26,791 bases of DNA from RGIG3009 sp045590855. Its GTDB lineage: Bacteria; Bacillota; Clostridia; Oscillospirales; Acutalibacteraceae. Every line of letters starts with the position of its first letter. Within the stretch, counting starts at the first letter, position 1. A model generated the notes under the pieces. It was not told the origin of the DNA. It made no database searches and saw only the letters and a list, made by a program, of their open reading frames with translations. A program made the position numbers and the translations under genes. The stretch spans positions 1-26,791 of the forward strand of contig JAZNRV010000068.1 in the NCBI GenBank assembly GCA_045590855.1, given 5' to 3'. Below, in pieces: positions 7,302 to 15,981 of this stretch.

Positions 7302-7761
7302 GAAGAACACGTTTTTGCGGGGTTTTGTGTACGCCTTTCGCGGCATACTCCGCTGTATACGCGAAGAACGGAATTTCCGTTTTCATATCGTTGCCGCCAT
7401 TTATGTCAGCTTGTTTTCACCCGCCTTTTTACGCTCGCGGGCAGAGGGTGCGTTGCTCGCACTCACCATCGGTCTGGTACTGTGTGCCGAAGCGGTGAAC
7501 ACCGCGCTCGAACGCCTTGTCAATCGCATCTCACCCGAAGAACACCCCTTGGCGGGTGCCGCCAAAGATATTGCTGCGGGTGCCGTGTTGCTCACCGCGG
7601 TAGCGGCAGTGGTGGTAGCTGTCCTTTTGTTCGGTCGTTGGGAAGCGTGGAAAGTCTTGCTTACGCATTGGTACCACACCCCCATAAAACCGCTTTTACT
7701 TATTTTATCGGCAGTCCCTGCCGTACTTTTTATTGTCAAACCCAAAAAAAGGAGTTGTTAA
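7294..7761 (+). CDS. dgkA: Undecaprenol/diacylglycerol kinase (DgkA family)
   Basis: A small membrane kinase that phosphorylates undecaprenol (or diacylglycerol), recycling the cell-wall lipid carrier. Motifs seen are GFVYAFRGILRCIREERNFRFH (about 10-31), the catalytic LCAEAVNTALERLVN (about 64-78) and HPLAGAAKDIAAGAVLL. Three core membrane helices are present. At 155 residues it is longer than the usual 120-130. The extra C-terminal stretch (about 115-155) includes a fourth hydrophobic segment, PLLLILSAVPAVLFIV. It starts at the ATG overlapping the ybeY stop and ends 1 nt before era. Confidence 0.92.
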   Translation: MNKKNTFLRGFVYAFRGILRCIREERNFRFHIVAAIYVSLFSPAFLRSRAEGALLALTIGLVLCAEAVNTALERLVNRISPEEHPLAGAAKDIAAGAVLLTAVAAVVVAVLLFGRWEAWKVLLTHWYHTPIKPLLLILSAVPAVLFIVKPKKRSC

Positions 7762-7762
7762 C

Positions 7763-8662
7763 GTGAACACCACTTCGGCATTTATTGCGCTTGTCGGACG
7801 TCCCAACGTGGGGAAATCGTCACTTCTCAATGCCTTGGTCGGCAAAAAAGTTGCCATTGTGTCGGACAAGCCGCAAACTACCCGTAACCGCATCATGGGT
7901 GTTCTCACACGTGACACCTTGCAACTGGTTTTTGTGGATACACCGGGTCACCACCGTCCCCGCACACGCTTGGGCGATTTCATGGTCAAAACCATTGGCG
8001 AAGCGGTCAGTGGTGTGGACGTCGGCGTGCTGGTGGTGGAACCCAAACCCACCATTCATGAAAGTGAACGCGAACTGTTGCAACGGTTTGCTTTGGAAAA
8101 ACTGCCTGTCGTACTCGCCATCAACAAAATCGACACCGTGGAAAACAAAGACGATTTGCTCGCGTGCATTGCCGCCTGGCAACAAGAATTCGAGTTTGCC
8201 GCCGTACTGCCGCTTTCGGCACTCACGGGTGACGGCACCGACGAAATGTTGGACGAGCTTTCCAAATACGCATTTGAAAGTCCGCACTTTTTCCCCGAAG
8301 ATGCGGTCAGTGACCAACCGGAAAAAGTATTGGCATCGGAACTGTTGCGCGAACAAATGCTGCTTCATTTGCGCGAAGAAATTCCCCACGGTATTGCCGT
8401 GGTCATCGAAGAACTTTCCGAACGCGAAACCCCCAAAGGTCCGATTTTGGATATTGATGCACAAATTTTTTGCGAACGCGACACGCACAAGGGTATGATT
8501 ATCGGCAAACGCGGTGCAATGCTCAAACAAATTTCCGCCGCTGCCCGAATGGAAATGGAAAAAGCCTTTGGCACACACGTCAATTTGCAGTGCTGGATAA
8601 AAGTTAAAGAAGATTGGCGCAACCGTCAAGGCTTGCTCAACGGCTTTGGTTACCGTCTGTAA
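7763..8662 (+). CDS. era: GTPase Era
   Basis: A 299-residue GTPase that binds the 3' end of 16S rRNA and checks 30S assembly. G1 GRPNVGKSS, the switch region QTTRNRIMGV, G3 DTPGHH, G4 NKID and G5 SALTGDG are all visible. The C-terminal KH domain contains the GKRGAMLKQISAAARMEME segment with its GxxG. The start is the GTG at 7763: AAAGGAG lies 7 nt upstream, and further upstream in-frame codons would read back into dgkA. It ends WRNRQGLLNGFGYRL, the normal Era C-terminus. Confidence 0.97.
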   Translation: MNTTSAFIALVGRPNVGKSSLLNALVGKKVAIVSDKPQTTRNRIMGVLTRDTLQLVFVDTPGHHRPRTRLGDFMVKTIGEAVSGVDVGVLVVEPKPTIHESERELLQRFALEKLPVVLAINKIDTVENKDDLLACIAAWQQEFEFAAVLPLSALTGDGTDEMLDELSKYAFESPHFFPEDAVSDQPEKVLASELLREQMLLHLREEIPHGIAVVIEELSERETPKGPILDIDAQIFCERDTHKGMIIGKRGAMLKQISAAARMEMEKAFGTHVNLQCWIKVKEDWRNRQGLLNGFGYRL

Positions 8663-8742
8663 AATATTTCGTTTTTCACGCATGAAACCAATTCCTTTTG
8701 CTCAAAGTAATAACAGACTTTGAAAGAAAAGGGAGAGAGCGC

Positions 8743-8916
8743 ATGGAACAAGATAAATTGTGGGCGGCTTTTCAAAAAAGCGGCAAGGTAGAAGATTATT
8801 TACGCTATTGCGGTATTGATAGGTTCGATGCCGGCACCAACGCGGTACCGGTCAAACCGACACAGGAGGGACAACATGAAACTGACAACCGACGCACTGA
8901 TAATTCGCGAAAATAA
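8743..8916 (+). CDS. YqzL-like small protein
   Basis: A 57-residue protein. The N-terminal part, LWAAFQKSGKVEDYLRYCGID, fits the YqzL pattern W-x-x-F-x-x-[ST]G-x-[IV]-x-x-YL. YqzL is encoded between era and recO in Bacillus, exactly the position here. Function is unknown. The ATG at 8743 follows GGGAGAG at 7 nt. Its last 41 nt overlap recO in another frame, so its C-terminal tail (rich in T, D, R and Q) is probably set by the recO sequence and not conserved. An 80-nt gap to era shows no clear promoter. Confidence 0.75.
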   Translation: MEQDKLWAAFQKSGKVEDYLRYCGIDRFDAGTNAVPVKPTQEGQHETDNRRTDNSRK

Positions 8917-9610
8917 TGCCGTCGGCGAATCAGACCGTTTTGTCACCGCACTGACGCGCAGTAATGGTGTTGTCCAAGCCTCGGTACGCGGGGCGCGCAA
9001 CATCAAAAACCGTAACAGCGCGGCAACGCAATTGCTTTGCTATTCCCGCCTTTCGCTGTATAAAGGGCGGGAAAAATACATAGTCGATGATTCCGAACCT
9101 TTGCAAGTCTTTTTTGAAGTCCGCAATCAACTGGATAAACTCGCCTTGGCACAATATTTTTGCGAACTGGCGGGTGTTCTTGCCCCCCGTGAAGAGGAAG
9201 CCGAACCCGAACTGCGCTTGCTGCTCAATGCCTTGCATTATTTGGCAGAGGGCACACGCCCGTTGTGGCTTGTCAAAGCGGTGGTAGAACTGCGCCTTTT
9301 GTGCCGTGCGGGTTACATGCCGTCTTTGGAAAAATGTGCGGGTTGCGGCAACGCCGAGGGCAATCGTTTTTCGCCCGTCAAAGGCGTGCTTTTGTGCACA
9401 GACTGCGGGGATGAAACACAAACCTTGCCGCTTACCCCCAATACCCTTGCCGCGTTGCGGCACGTTGTATACGCGCCTTTTGAAAAATGTTTTGCTTTTT
9501 CGTTGCCGGATACCGAGGGCAAAGCCTTGGGCACGGTAGTCGAAAAATTTTTGTTGGCACAACTCAACCGTGGATTTAACACGTTGGATTTTTATAATAG
9601 TTTGGTGTAA
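8876..9610 (+). CDS. recO: DNA repair protein RecO
   Basis: A 244-residue protein with an N-terminal OB fold (LTTDALIIRENNAVGESDRFVTALTRSNG...SVRGARN) and a C-terminal helical part with a zinc-binding CxxC pair (CAGCGN near residues 156-161 and CTDC about 20 residues later). RecO loads RecA at gaps together with RecR and anneals strands. The ATG at 8876 follows AGGAGGG at 7 nt and lies inside the small upstream gene. The stop is 2 nt before mutS2. Confidence 0.95.
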   Translation: MKLTTDALIIRENNAVGESDRFVTALTRSNGVVQASVRGARNIKNRNSAATQLLCYSRLSLYKGREKYIVDDSEPLQVFFEVRNQLDKLALAQYFCELAGVLAPREEEAEPELRLLLNALHYLAEGTRPLWLVKAVVELRLLCRAGYMPSLEKCAGCGNAEGNRFSPVKGVLLCTDCGDETQTLPLTPNTLAALRHVVYAPFEKCFAFSLPDTEGKALGTVVEKFLLAQLNRGFNTLDFYNSLV

Positions 9611-9612
9611 AT

Positions 9613-11988
9613 ATGAACAAGCATTACAAAGCCTTAGAATTAGATAAAGTGTTGGAACTGCTCGCCTCACACACCACGTGTGACGATGCCGCTCAACTGG
9701 CACGCGAACTCAAACCCTCTTTGTACGCAGAACAAGTGCGCGGTTTGCTTTCGCAAACGGATGCCGCGTTTTGCCTGATGGCAAAATTCGGCGCGCCCAA
9801 TTTTGGCGCACTCAAAAACGTTTCGGGCGCGTTACGTCGCGCCGCGGCAGGTGCTTCTCTTGCTCCAGCGGAACTGTTGCGCATTGCGGGTACACTCCGC
9901 AGTATTCGTACCGTGGCAGATTGGCGCCGTCATTGTGAGGGCATGACCACGTGCTTGGACGAACAATTCGAAATACTCTCGCCCAACCACTATTTGGAAG
10001 AAAAAATCGGCACGATTTTGCTTTCGGAAGAAGAAATCAGCGATAACGCTTCGGTGGAACTAGCGCAAATCCGCCGCAAAATGAAAGCGGCATCTGCCCG
10101 CGTGCGGGAACAACTGGACAAACTCATTCATTCCGCCGCCGCGCAAAAAGTATTGCAAGAACCCATTGTCACACTGCGTAACGGTCGGTTTGTCGTGCCC
10201 GTGCGTGCCGAATACCGCGGGGAAATTCACGGTTTGGTACACGATACCTCGTCCACGGGTGCTACCGTGTTTGTGGAACCCATGGGCGTGGTGGAAGCCA
10301 ATAACGAACTCAAAGTGTTGGAATCGCGCGAAGCGGCGGAAATCGAACGCATTTTAAGCGAACTTTCTGCCGAAGTCGGCACGTTTGCCGACTCCATCAT
10401 TGCCGACTATACCGTGCTTGTCGAACTCAATGTCATTTTTGCCAAAGCACGCCTTGCCTACGCCATGAAAGCCACACTACCCACCGTCACCGACAACGGG
10501 TACACCCGCTTGCACCACGCGCGGCATCCGTTGATTGACCCGCAAAAGGTTGTACCCATCGACGTCGAACTCGGCGGTACGTTTGATACCTTGGTGGTAA
10601 CGGGTCCCAACACGGGCGGTAAAACCGTCACACTCAAAACCATTGGTTTGCTTACCTTAATGGCTATGTGTGGCTTGCTCATTCCCACCGCTTCCGAAAG
10701 CACGGTTTCGGTGTTCCGCACCGTGCTTGTCGATATTGGTGACGAACAATCCATCGAACAATCGTTGTCCACCTTTTCGGCACATATGACCAACCTCATC
10801 CGCATTGTCGAACAAGCCGATACCCACAGTTTAATTTTGCTTGACGAACTCGGTGCGGGTACCGACCCCGTAGAGGGCGCGGCACTCGCCACCGCTTTGC
10901 TTGAACATTTGCGTGCAAAAGGCGCCCGCATTGCCGCTACCACACACTATGCCGAACTCAAAGCCTATGCGCTTCGCACCGCGGGTGTAGAAAACGGCAG
11001 TTGCGAATTTGACGTGCAGTCCTTGCGCCCGACCTACCGTTTGCTGGTGGGGGTGCCGCGGCGTTCCAAGGCCTTTGCCATTTCCGAGTGTTTGGGCATG
11101 ACTGCTTCGGTGGTCAGCCGTGCACGCGACTTAGTATCGGGCGATGACAGACGTTTGGAAGACGTGGTCGTCAGCTTGGAAGAAAAACGCAAAGCGCTGG
11201 AAACAGAACTGGCCGAGGCCAAAACCGCCAAACAGGCCGCGCAAACCGCGCAACAGGAAATGCAACAACAACTCGATACCCTGCGCCAAAAACAAGAAAA
11301 AGAATGGGAATCCGCCCGCGAACAAGCGCGGCGGTTGGTGGAACGCGCACGGCTGGATGCCGAACAACTCATTTCGGAACTCGACGAACTGCGCAAACAA
11401 AAAAACAATGCCGACTTCGCATCCAAAGCGGCAGCGGCTCGTTCGGGATTGCGCCGTCGCCTAAACGAAATGGAAGACCAAATCGACCCTGTCGTCGGCG
11501 GTGGGGCACAGGAGTACGAACTCCCTCGTCCGCTCAAAGTAGGGGATAGCGTTCTGCTGCCGGATATTCCCATCCCCGCAACGGTGCTCACACTTGCCGA
11601 TTCTTCGGGAATGGTGGAAGTACAAGCGGGGGCAATACGCACCCGTGTACCGCAAAAAAGTTTGCGCTTAGCACCCAAAGCACCAAAACAACGCAAACCC
11701 AAACCCGCACACAACACGGAAATCTCCCGTGCCACGCGTGATGCGCGCACCGAACTGGATATTCGTGGGCTTACGGGCGAAGAAGCGTGCTTGGAACTCG
11801 ACCGCTTTTTGGATAACGCCCGATTAGCGGGACTTTCTCGCCTCACGGTCATTCACGGCAAAGGCACAGGTGCTTTGCGCGCGGCGGTACACCAATATTT
11901 AAAACAATCCTCCTCGGTACAATCGTTCCGTCTTGGTCTTTACGGCGAAGGCGAAACAGGTGTCACCGTGGTGGAAATGAAAGGATAA
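9613..11988 (+). CDS. mutS2: Endonuclease MutS2
   Basis: A 791-residue protein of normal length. Domains in order are the clamp/lever helices (1-300), the ATPase domain with Walker A GPNTGGKTVTLKT (about 332-344) and Walker B LILLDELGAGTDPVEGAA (about 408-425), a long coiled coil (about 500-620), a KOW-like linker, and a C-terminal Smr nuclease domain with LDIRGLTGEEA and VIHGKGTGALR. MutS2 suppresses homologous recombination and acts on collided ribosomes in Bacillus. There is no strong ribosome binding site (only GGTG), so translation likely depends on coupling with recO 2 nt upstream. Confidence 0.97.
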   Translation: MNKHYKALELDKVLELLASHTTCDDAAQLARELKPSLYAEQVRGLLSQTDAAFCLMAKFGAPNFGALKNVSGALRRAAAGASLAPAELLRIAGTLRSIRTVADWRRHCEGMTTCLDEQFEILSPNHYLEEKIGTILLSEEEISDNASVELAQIRRKMKAASARVREQLDKLIHSAAAQKVLQEPIVTLRNGRFVVPVRAEYRGEIHGLVHDTSSTGATVFVEPMGVVEANNELKVLESREAAEIERILSELSAEVGTFADSIIADYTVLVELNVIFAKARLAYAMKATLPTVTDNGYTRLHHARHPLIDPQKVVPIDVELGGTFDTLVVTGPNTGGKTVTLKTIGLLTLMAMCGLLIPTASESTVSVFRTVLVDIGDEQSIEQSLSTFSAHMTNLIRIVEQADTHSLILLDELGAGTDPVEGAALATALLEHLRAKGARIAATTHYAELKAYALRTAGVENGSCEFDVQSLRPTYRLLVGVPRRSKAFAISECLGMTASVVSRARDLVSGDDRRLEDVVVSLEEKRKALETELAEAKTAKQAAQTAQQEMQQQLDTLRQKQEKEWESAREQARRLVERARLDAEQLISELDELRKQKNNADFASKAAAARSGLRRRLNEMEDQIDPVVGGGAQEYELPRPLKVGDSVLLPDIPIPATVLTLADSSGMVEVQAGAIRTRVPQKSLRLAPKAPKQRKPKPAHNTEISRATRDARTELDIRGLTGEEACLELDRFLDNARLAGLSRLTVIHGKGTGALRAAVHQYLKQSSSVQSFRLGLYGEGETGVTVVEMKG

Positions 11989-11995
11989 AAAGTTT

Positions 11996-12697
11996 ATGTT
12001 ACGCATGGTATTTTGCGATGTCGACGGCACGCTGTTGCCCAAAGGCGAAACCACCGTTTCTCCCGCTACAATGGAAACGTTGCGCCGCCTGACCGACAAA
12101 GGCATTCTGGTGGTGCTCGCCAGCGGTCGTCCGTATTCACAACTCAAATCCTTGTTTTTACCGCTTGTTAACCGCTTGGTGTTTGTGTGCTTGGATGGTG
12201 CGGTGGTGTTTTACAAAGATTGCGTGTTGTACAAAAAACCGCTGTGCCGCAAACGCTCACTGGCGTTTTTGGAAAACGGCATTCCCGCCGTGGTACACGG
12301 CCGCGAAAAACAATACGGTGTCAATGGCACACAAAAAGCGGGAAAACCCTTGTTTTCCCCGCGTGAGATTGGCGAATATTTTTACAAAATCGAAGTGTTG
12401 TCCGATACCCCGCTTAGCTCCCAACCGTGGTACCGCATAGCACATACCGAACCGGGAATCACCGAAATCGTTGCTCCCATGGCCAATAAAGGCAGCGCGG
12501 CAGAAGCCATCATGCAAAAATTCGGTGTCAGTGCCGAACAAGCCATTGCCTTTGGCGACGGCGAAAACGACACGGCATTGTTGGCAACGGTGGGACATCC
12601 GTATCGCATGGCGGGTTCTCCCGAATCGGTTTGCCCGCATGCCGTAGTCACAAGCGACGTCGTTGCCGTTCTCAAAGAACAATTTCATTTAAACTAA
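11996..12697 (+). CDS. Cof-type HAD-IIB family phosphatase
   Basis: A 233-residue HAD hydrolase. Motif I is FCDVDGTLL with D8 and D10. Motif II is LASGRP. The motif III lysine is K165 (MANKGSAAEAIM). Motif IV is AFGDGENDTALL with D188 and D192. A type IIB cap lies between about residues 80 and 160. Such enzymes dephosphorylate sugar phosphates, flavin or other small metabolites; the substrate cannot be told from sequence. It begins 7 nt after mutS2, using the GAAAGGA at the mutS2 end as its ribosome site, and is the last gene of the phoH operon. Confidence 0.9.
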   Translation: MLRMVFCDVDGTLLPKGETTVSPATMETLRRLTDKGILVVLASGRPYSQLKSLFLPLVNRLVFVCLDGAVVFYKDCVLYKKPLCRKRSLAFLENGIPAVVHGREKQYGVNGTQKAGKPLFSPREIGEYFYKIEVLSDTPLSSQPWYRIAHTEPGITEIVAPMANKGSAAEAIMQKFGVSAEQAIAFGDGENDTALLATVGHPYRMAGSPESVCPHAVVTSDVVAVLKEQFHLN

Positions 12698-12777
12698 AAT
12701 AAAAAGAACCGAGTTTCGCCACGTGCCGTTAAGGACATTTTTTGTTTCTCGGGGCAAAACCCTCTGTCTTATTGCCC

Positions 12778-12813
12778 AAAGCCTCGCAAGGTGCCAGCCT
12801 TGCTGCGCTTTTG
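12778..12813 (+). terminator. Possible terminator hairpin after the phoH operon
   Basis: AAAGC and GCAAGG pair with CCTTGC and GCTTT around a TGCCAG loop, with a 3x3 internal loop, followed by TTTTGG. It could end the plus-strand operon; the T run is short. Confidence 0.4.
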
Positions 12814-12892
12814 GCTTCAATACAAAGAATTTTGCTTCCCTACGAAACCGCCAAGCGCCTTAAAAAGAGAATTTTTGTGTACAAGAACAGGC

Positions 12893-12931
12893 AAACCCCA
12901 CCGATAATGCTGTCGCATATCGGTGGGGTTT
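12893..12931. terminator. Bidirectional hairpin between convergent genes
   Basis: A 14-bp perfect stem (12893-12906 with 12918-12931, AAACCCCACCGATA) and an 11-nt loop lie between the HAD gene and the minus-strand ABC gene. The arms end in A3/T3 only, so terminator strength is uncertain in both directions. Confidence 0.55.
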
Positions 12932-13015
12932 AACGCATTATTGTGCCAAAAACTTCACTTTTTAAGAAAAAACTTCCTTAACGGTGCGTGGCGTATCAGC
13001 GGCTCTTTTTTTGTC

Positions 13016-15658
13016 TTATTCACTGCGTAAGGCTTCCACAGGGTCTTTGTGCGCAGCAACGCGTGAGGGAATCAACCCGGCAATGAAGGTAAGGAACATA
13101 CTCACCACCACCAGTATCACTGCACCGCCGACAGGCAATACGGCAACATTGGGAATGTTCGTCAGCGGATAAATAATCTCGTTGGCAATCATTACCAGCA
13201 GCAACGTCACGCCAATTCCAAGAGTACCCGCGGCAAACCCGACAATGAGTGTTTCGGCGTTGAACACACGGGAAATATCGCGTTTGGAAGCACCCATCGC
13301 GCGCAAAATACCAATTTCTTTGGTGCGTTCCAACACTGAAATGTAGGTGATAATTCCAATCATAATGGAGGAAACCACCAACGAAATCGCCACAAACGCA
13401 ATCAAAATAATGCTGATAGCCTCAATAATGGTGGTCACCGATGACATCATAAGTCCCACGTAATCGGTATAGGTGATTTGATTTTTTTCTTCTACACTTT
13501 CGTTATAGGCGGTAATATGTTTGGCAATTTCTTCCTTGGCGGCAAAATCTTTGGCATAAATATTGATGGTGCTGGGTTCATCCAAAGAAGAAACACCAAG
13601 ACGCGTCAAATTCCCTTCGTAGGTAGCGGTGGAAGTGGGATTCATTTGTTTGGCAAACAGTTCCACAATTTGTTGTTCGGTCATGCCCTGCATTTGCATT
13701 TGTTGCAAGGAGGCACCGTACCCGGCCTGCTCTGCCGGGGGTAACGTGGCAAGATATGCTCGCACATCGTCCATCGTGTAGGTGGGAGCATCTTCGGTAC
13801 TAAACGGCAAAGCGGTGAACACGTCAACCGAGGTATCAGCCTGTTGCGCTTTAACAATTTCGCTGTTGTTGACACGGTTTACCAGTTCTCTCATCAAATC
13901 GGCGCGATACCCAATGGCACCCGTTGTCGGCATTACCTTGGCATTTTTTGACGGACGCAAAATACCCACTACTTTTAACTCGATTGCCTTGTTTAATTGC
14001 GAAAGCAAGTAAACGTCGTCCTCTGAACGGTCGGACCACGTGCCGTCTTTGTTTTTGGAAAAATAGTCGGTGTTTAACAGCAACTTATACCGCAAATTTA
14101 ATAACTCGTCGTAACCGTAGTGCGCAATCGGTTGTTTGGGAATTTCTTCCCCTTTGGTGGCGGCGGTAAATAACTCTTTAAGGTCGGCGGCATCCATCAT
14201 ACCGAGCGCATAAGCGGTGTAATCGCTGATTTCGTTGTTGTCGTCCACCATCAATACCACTTCATCGTACCGCGTCGGCATACGACCTGCAATCACGTCG
14301 TATTGTGTGGAAAGCAATTCTTCGTTTTCCAACAATTCCTGCCAAACACCACTGTTCATCATACCCATGGCAGAAGAACCTGCAAGGGGAGAGGTGGCAT
14401 CGGTTTGCGGTGTGGGCATACCCATTTTATCAAACACTTGCGAAGGATTCACTTGATAAATGCCGTCAGAGGTATCTGCACGGTAAATGTTCATTTGGGT
14501 GGAATAAACATACTGAAGCGCATTGCAAAGCGGAGCAATGGGATTGTCGCTTTTTTCCAAATACGCTTTAAAATCTTTAAGGTTGTTGGACGTCATGCCG
14601 GACAACATGGTCTCTATCATGCCGGTCATAATGTTGTTGGTATAAATTTGTTCGGTATCCGCATGGTCAGTTTTTTCCGCACTGCCCATAATGGAGGTAA
14701 TCATATCGTTAACATCCACCGACGTTTCTTCCAACGTCAGCGGGTAACTCGAAAGCGTATCTTCTTCCACTTTGCTGATATATTGCCGCAAACCGGTAGA
14801 AAGTGACAAAATCAACGCAATACCGATAATCCCAATACTTCCCGCAAACGATGTCATAAACGTACGGGCTTTTTTGGTCATCAAATTGTTGAGCGATAAC
14901 GACAACGCCGTAAAAAACGACATAGACGGTTTGCGTTGTTTTTTCTTTTTGGGTGTGGGTTCTTGCACCGTTTCTTCGGGCGTGTAAGGATTGGAATCGT
15001 CCACAACCCGACCGTCCAATAACTTGATAATACGCGTGGAATATTGTTCCGCCAACTCAGGGTTATGCGTGACCATAATCACCAGCTTGTCGTGCGCAAT
15101 TTCTTTGAGCAGTTCCATAATTTGAACGCTGGTTTCGCTGTCCAACGCGCCTGTCGGCTCGTCTGCCAACAAAATATCGGGATTGTTAATAAGCGCACGC
15201 GCAATCGCCACACGTTGCATTTGTCCGCCCGACATCTGATTGGGTTTTTTATGTAACTGGTCGCCAAGCCCCACCTTTTTTAACACTTCGGTAGCGCGTG
15301 CGCGACGCTCGGCACGGCTAATCCCCGTCAATGTGAGCGAAAGTTCCACGTTGGATAACACCGATTGATGCGGGATTAAATTATAACTTTGAAAAACAAA
15401 CCCCACCGAATGATTGCGATACGCATCCCAATCCCCCGAGGAGAATTTTTTGGTAGAAGTCCCGTTAATGACCAAATCCCCCGTGGTGTAACGGTCCAAC
15501 CCGCCAATAATGTTGAGCAGTGTGGTTTTTCCGCAACCGGACGGACCAAGCACGGAAACAAACTCATTTTGCCGAAAAACGGTAGAAACGCCTTTAAGAG
15601 CGGTAACCGTTTCCCCGCCCAATCGGTATTCTTTAACAATATCATGTAATGCCAGCAT
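13016..15658 (-). CDS. ABC transporter, fused ATPase-FtsX/MacB-type permease
   Basis: An 880-residue fusion. The ATPase half has Walker A GPSGCGKTT (38-46), Q90, signature MSGGQMQRVAIARAL (142-156), Walker B ILLADEP (162-168) and H198. A lysine-rich linker (about 235-243) leads to membrane segment 1 (about 267-287), a large extracellular domain (about 290-760), and three C-terminal membrane segments ending with an FtsX-type signature (ERTKEIGILRAMGASKRDI). This is the mechanotransmission class used for peptide or lipid export and cell-wall signalling; the substrate is unknown and there is no membrane-fusion partner nearby. The start at 15656-15658 follows AGGAGG; upstream in-frame codons run into the divergent tRNA region and are not coding. 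Confidence 0.93.
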   Translation of the reverse strand: MLALHDIVKEYRLGGETVTALKGVSTVFRQNEFVSVLGPSGCGKTTLLNIIGGLDRYTTGDLVINGTSTKKFSSGDWDAYRNHSVGFVFQSYNLIPHQSVLSNVELSLTLTGISRAERRARATEVLKKVGLGDQLHKKPNQMSGGQMQRVAIARALINNPDILLADEPTGALDSETSVQIMELLKEIAHDKLVIMVTHNPELAEQYSTRIIKLLDGRVVDDSNPYTPEETVQEPTPKKKKQRKPSMSFFTALSLSLNNLMTKKARTFMTSFAGSIGIIGIALILSLSTGLRQYISKVEEDTLSSYPLTLEETSVDVNDMITSIMGSAEKTDHADTEQIYTNNIMTGMIETMLSGMTSNNLKDFKAYLEKSDNPIAPLCNALQYVYSTQMNIYRADTSDGIYQVNPSQVFDKMGMPTPQTDATSPLAGSSAMGMMNSGVWQELLENEELLSTQYDVIAGRMPTRYDEVVLMVDDNNEISDYTAYALGMMDAADLKELFTAATKGEEIPKQPIAHYGYDELLNLRYKLLLNTDYFSKNKDGTWSDRSEDDVYLLSQLNKAIELKVVGILRPSKNAKVMPTTGAIGYRADLMRELVNRVNNSEIVKAQQADTSVDVFTALPFSTEDAPTYTMDDVRAYLATLPPAEQAGYGASLQQMQMQGMTEQQIVELFAKQMNPTSTATYEGNLTRLGVSSLDEPSTINIYAKDFAAKEEIAKHITAYNESVEEKNQITYTDYVGLMMSSVTTIIEAISIILIAFVAISLVVSSIMIGIITYISVLERTKEIGILRAMGASKRDISRVFNAETLIVGFAAGTLGIGVTLLLVMIANEIIYPLTNIPNVAVLPVGGAVILVVVSMFLTFIAGLIPSRVAAHKDPVEALRSE

Positions 15659-15685
15659 AACAAGGCCTCCTGTCTGATAAGCAAT

Positions 15686-15715
15686 AGTATACCATAAAAC
15701 TATGAATAATGTATA
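15686..15715 (-). promoter_or_regulatory. Likely promoter of the ABC transporter gene
   Basis: On the minus strand TATACA (15715-15710), 18 nt, TATACT (15691-15686), 27 nt before the start codon. The -10 box is good and the -35 box has four of six consensus bases. Confidence 0.5.
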
Positions 15716-15765
15716 AACAAATTTCAAAAATATTCCTTTTTTCTTTTTCTGCTTTAAAATAACAG

Positions 15766-15794
15766 TTGACAAACGCTTTTTATCATAGTATAAT
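15766..15794 (+). promoter_or_regulatory. Consensus promoter of tRNA-Pro(CGG)
   Basis: TTGACA (15766-15771), 17 nt, TATAAT (15789-15794): a perfect sigma-A promoter, with the predicted start about 30 nt ahead of the tRNA. Confidence 0.9.
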
Positions 15795-15831
15795 AGCAAC
15801 TGCTTTTGAGATTGATAGCATGATCGAATAT

Positions 15832-15908
15832 CGAGATGTGGCTCAGTTTGGTAGAGCGCTGCGTTCGGGACGCAGAGGCCGCAGGTTCGAATCCTGTCAT
15901 CTCGACCA
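15832..15908 (+). tRNA. tRNA-Pro, anticodon CGG
   Basis: A 77-nt cloverleaf with encoded CCA. The acceptor stem is CGAGATG/CATCTCG. The anticodon arm is CTGCG, loop TTCGGGA, CGCAG, giving anticodon CGG at loop positions 3-5. The T arm is GCAGG-TTCGAAT-CCTGT. It reads CCG codons. It has its own promoter and terminator. Confidence 0.97.
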
Positions 15909-15913
15909 TCCCC

Positions 15914-15956
15914 AAAAAACCGAACCACTGCTTAACACGTAGCGGTTCGGTTTTTT
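15914..15956 (+). terminator. Terminator of tRNA-Pro(CGG)
   Basis: AAAAAACCGAACC (15914-15926) pairs with GGTTCGGTTTTTT (15944-15956), 13 bp, and ends in six T. It lies 6 nt after the tRNA and only 25 nt before the start codon of the GH20 gene. Confidence 0.85.
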
Positions 15957-15981
15957 AATACAAGTTGAAAGGATGCTTTCT

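Larger units (their letters stand above)
12717..12993. repeat. 277-bp MITE-like element with terminal inverted repeats
   Basis: The 27-nt ends (12717-12743 and 12967-12993) are inverted copies of each other: 23 of 27 positions match, with two mismatching dinucleotides. The shared core is CCGTTAAGGA flanked by CGCCACG outside and six T inside. The interior carries two hairpins (12778-12811 and 12893-12931) and no convincing gene; a 63-codon frame at 12742-12933 has no ribosome site. The element fills the gap between two convergent genes, as expected of a non-autonomous transposed repeat, but it could be a structured RNA. No clear target duplication is visible. Confidence 0.55.

Noticed and set aside
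12742..12933. 63-codon frame in the gap after the HAD phosphatase
   Set aside because: No ribosome binding site, and it lies wholly inside the inverted-repeat element and runs through a hairpin; treated as repeat sequence.
15659..15928. Upstream extension of the ABC transporter frame by 90 codons, reading DRIRTCGLCVPNAALYQTE
   Set aside because: This is a translation of the tRNA-Pro(CGG) gene and its promoter on the opposite strand; the real start at 15658 has AGGAGG.
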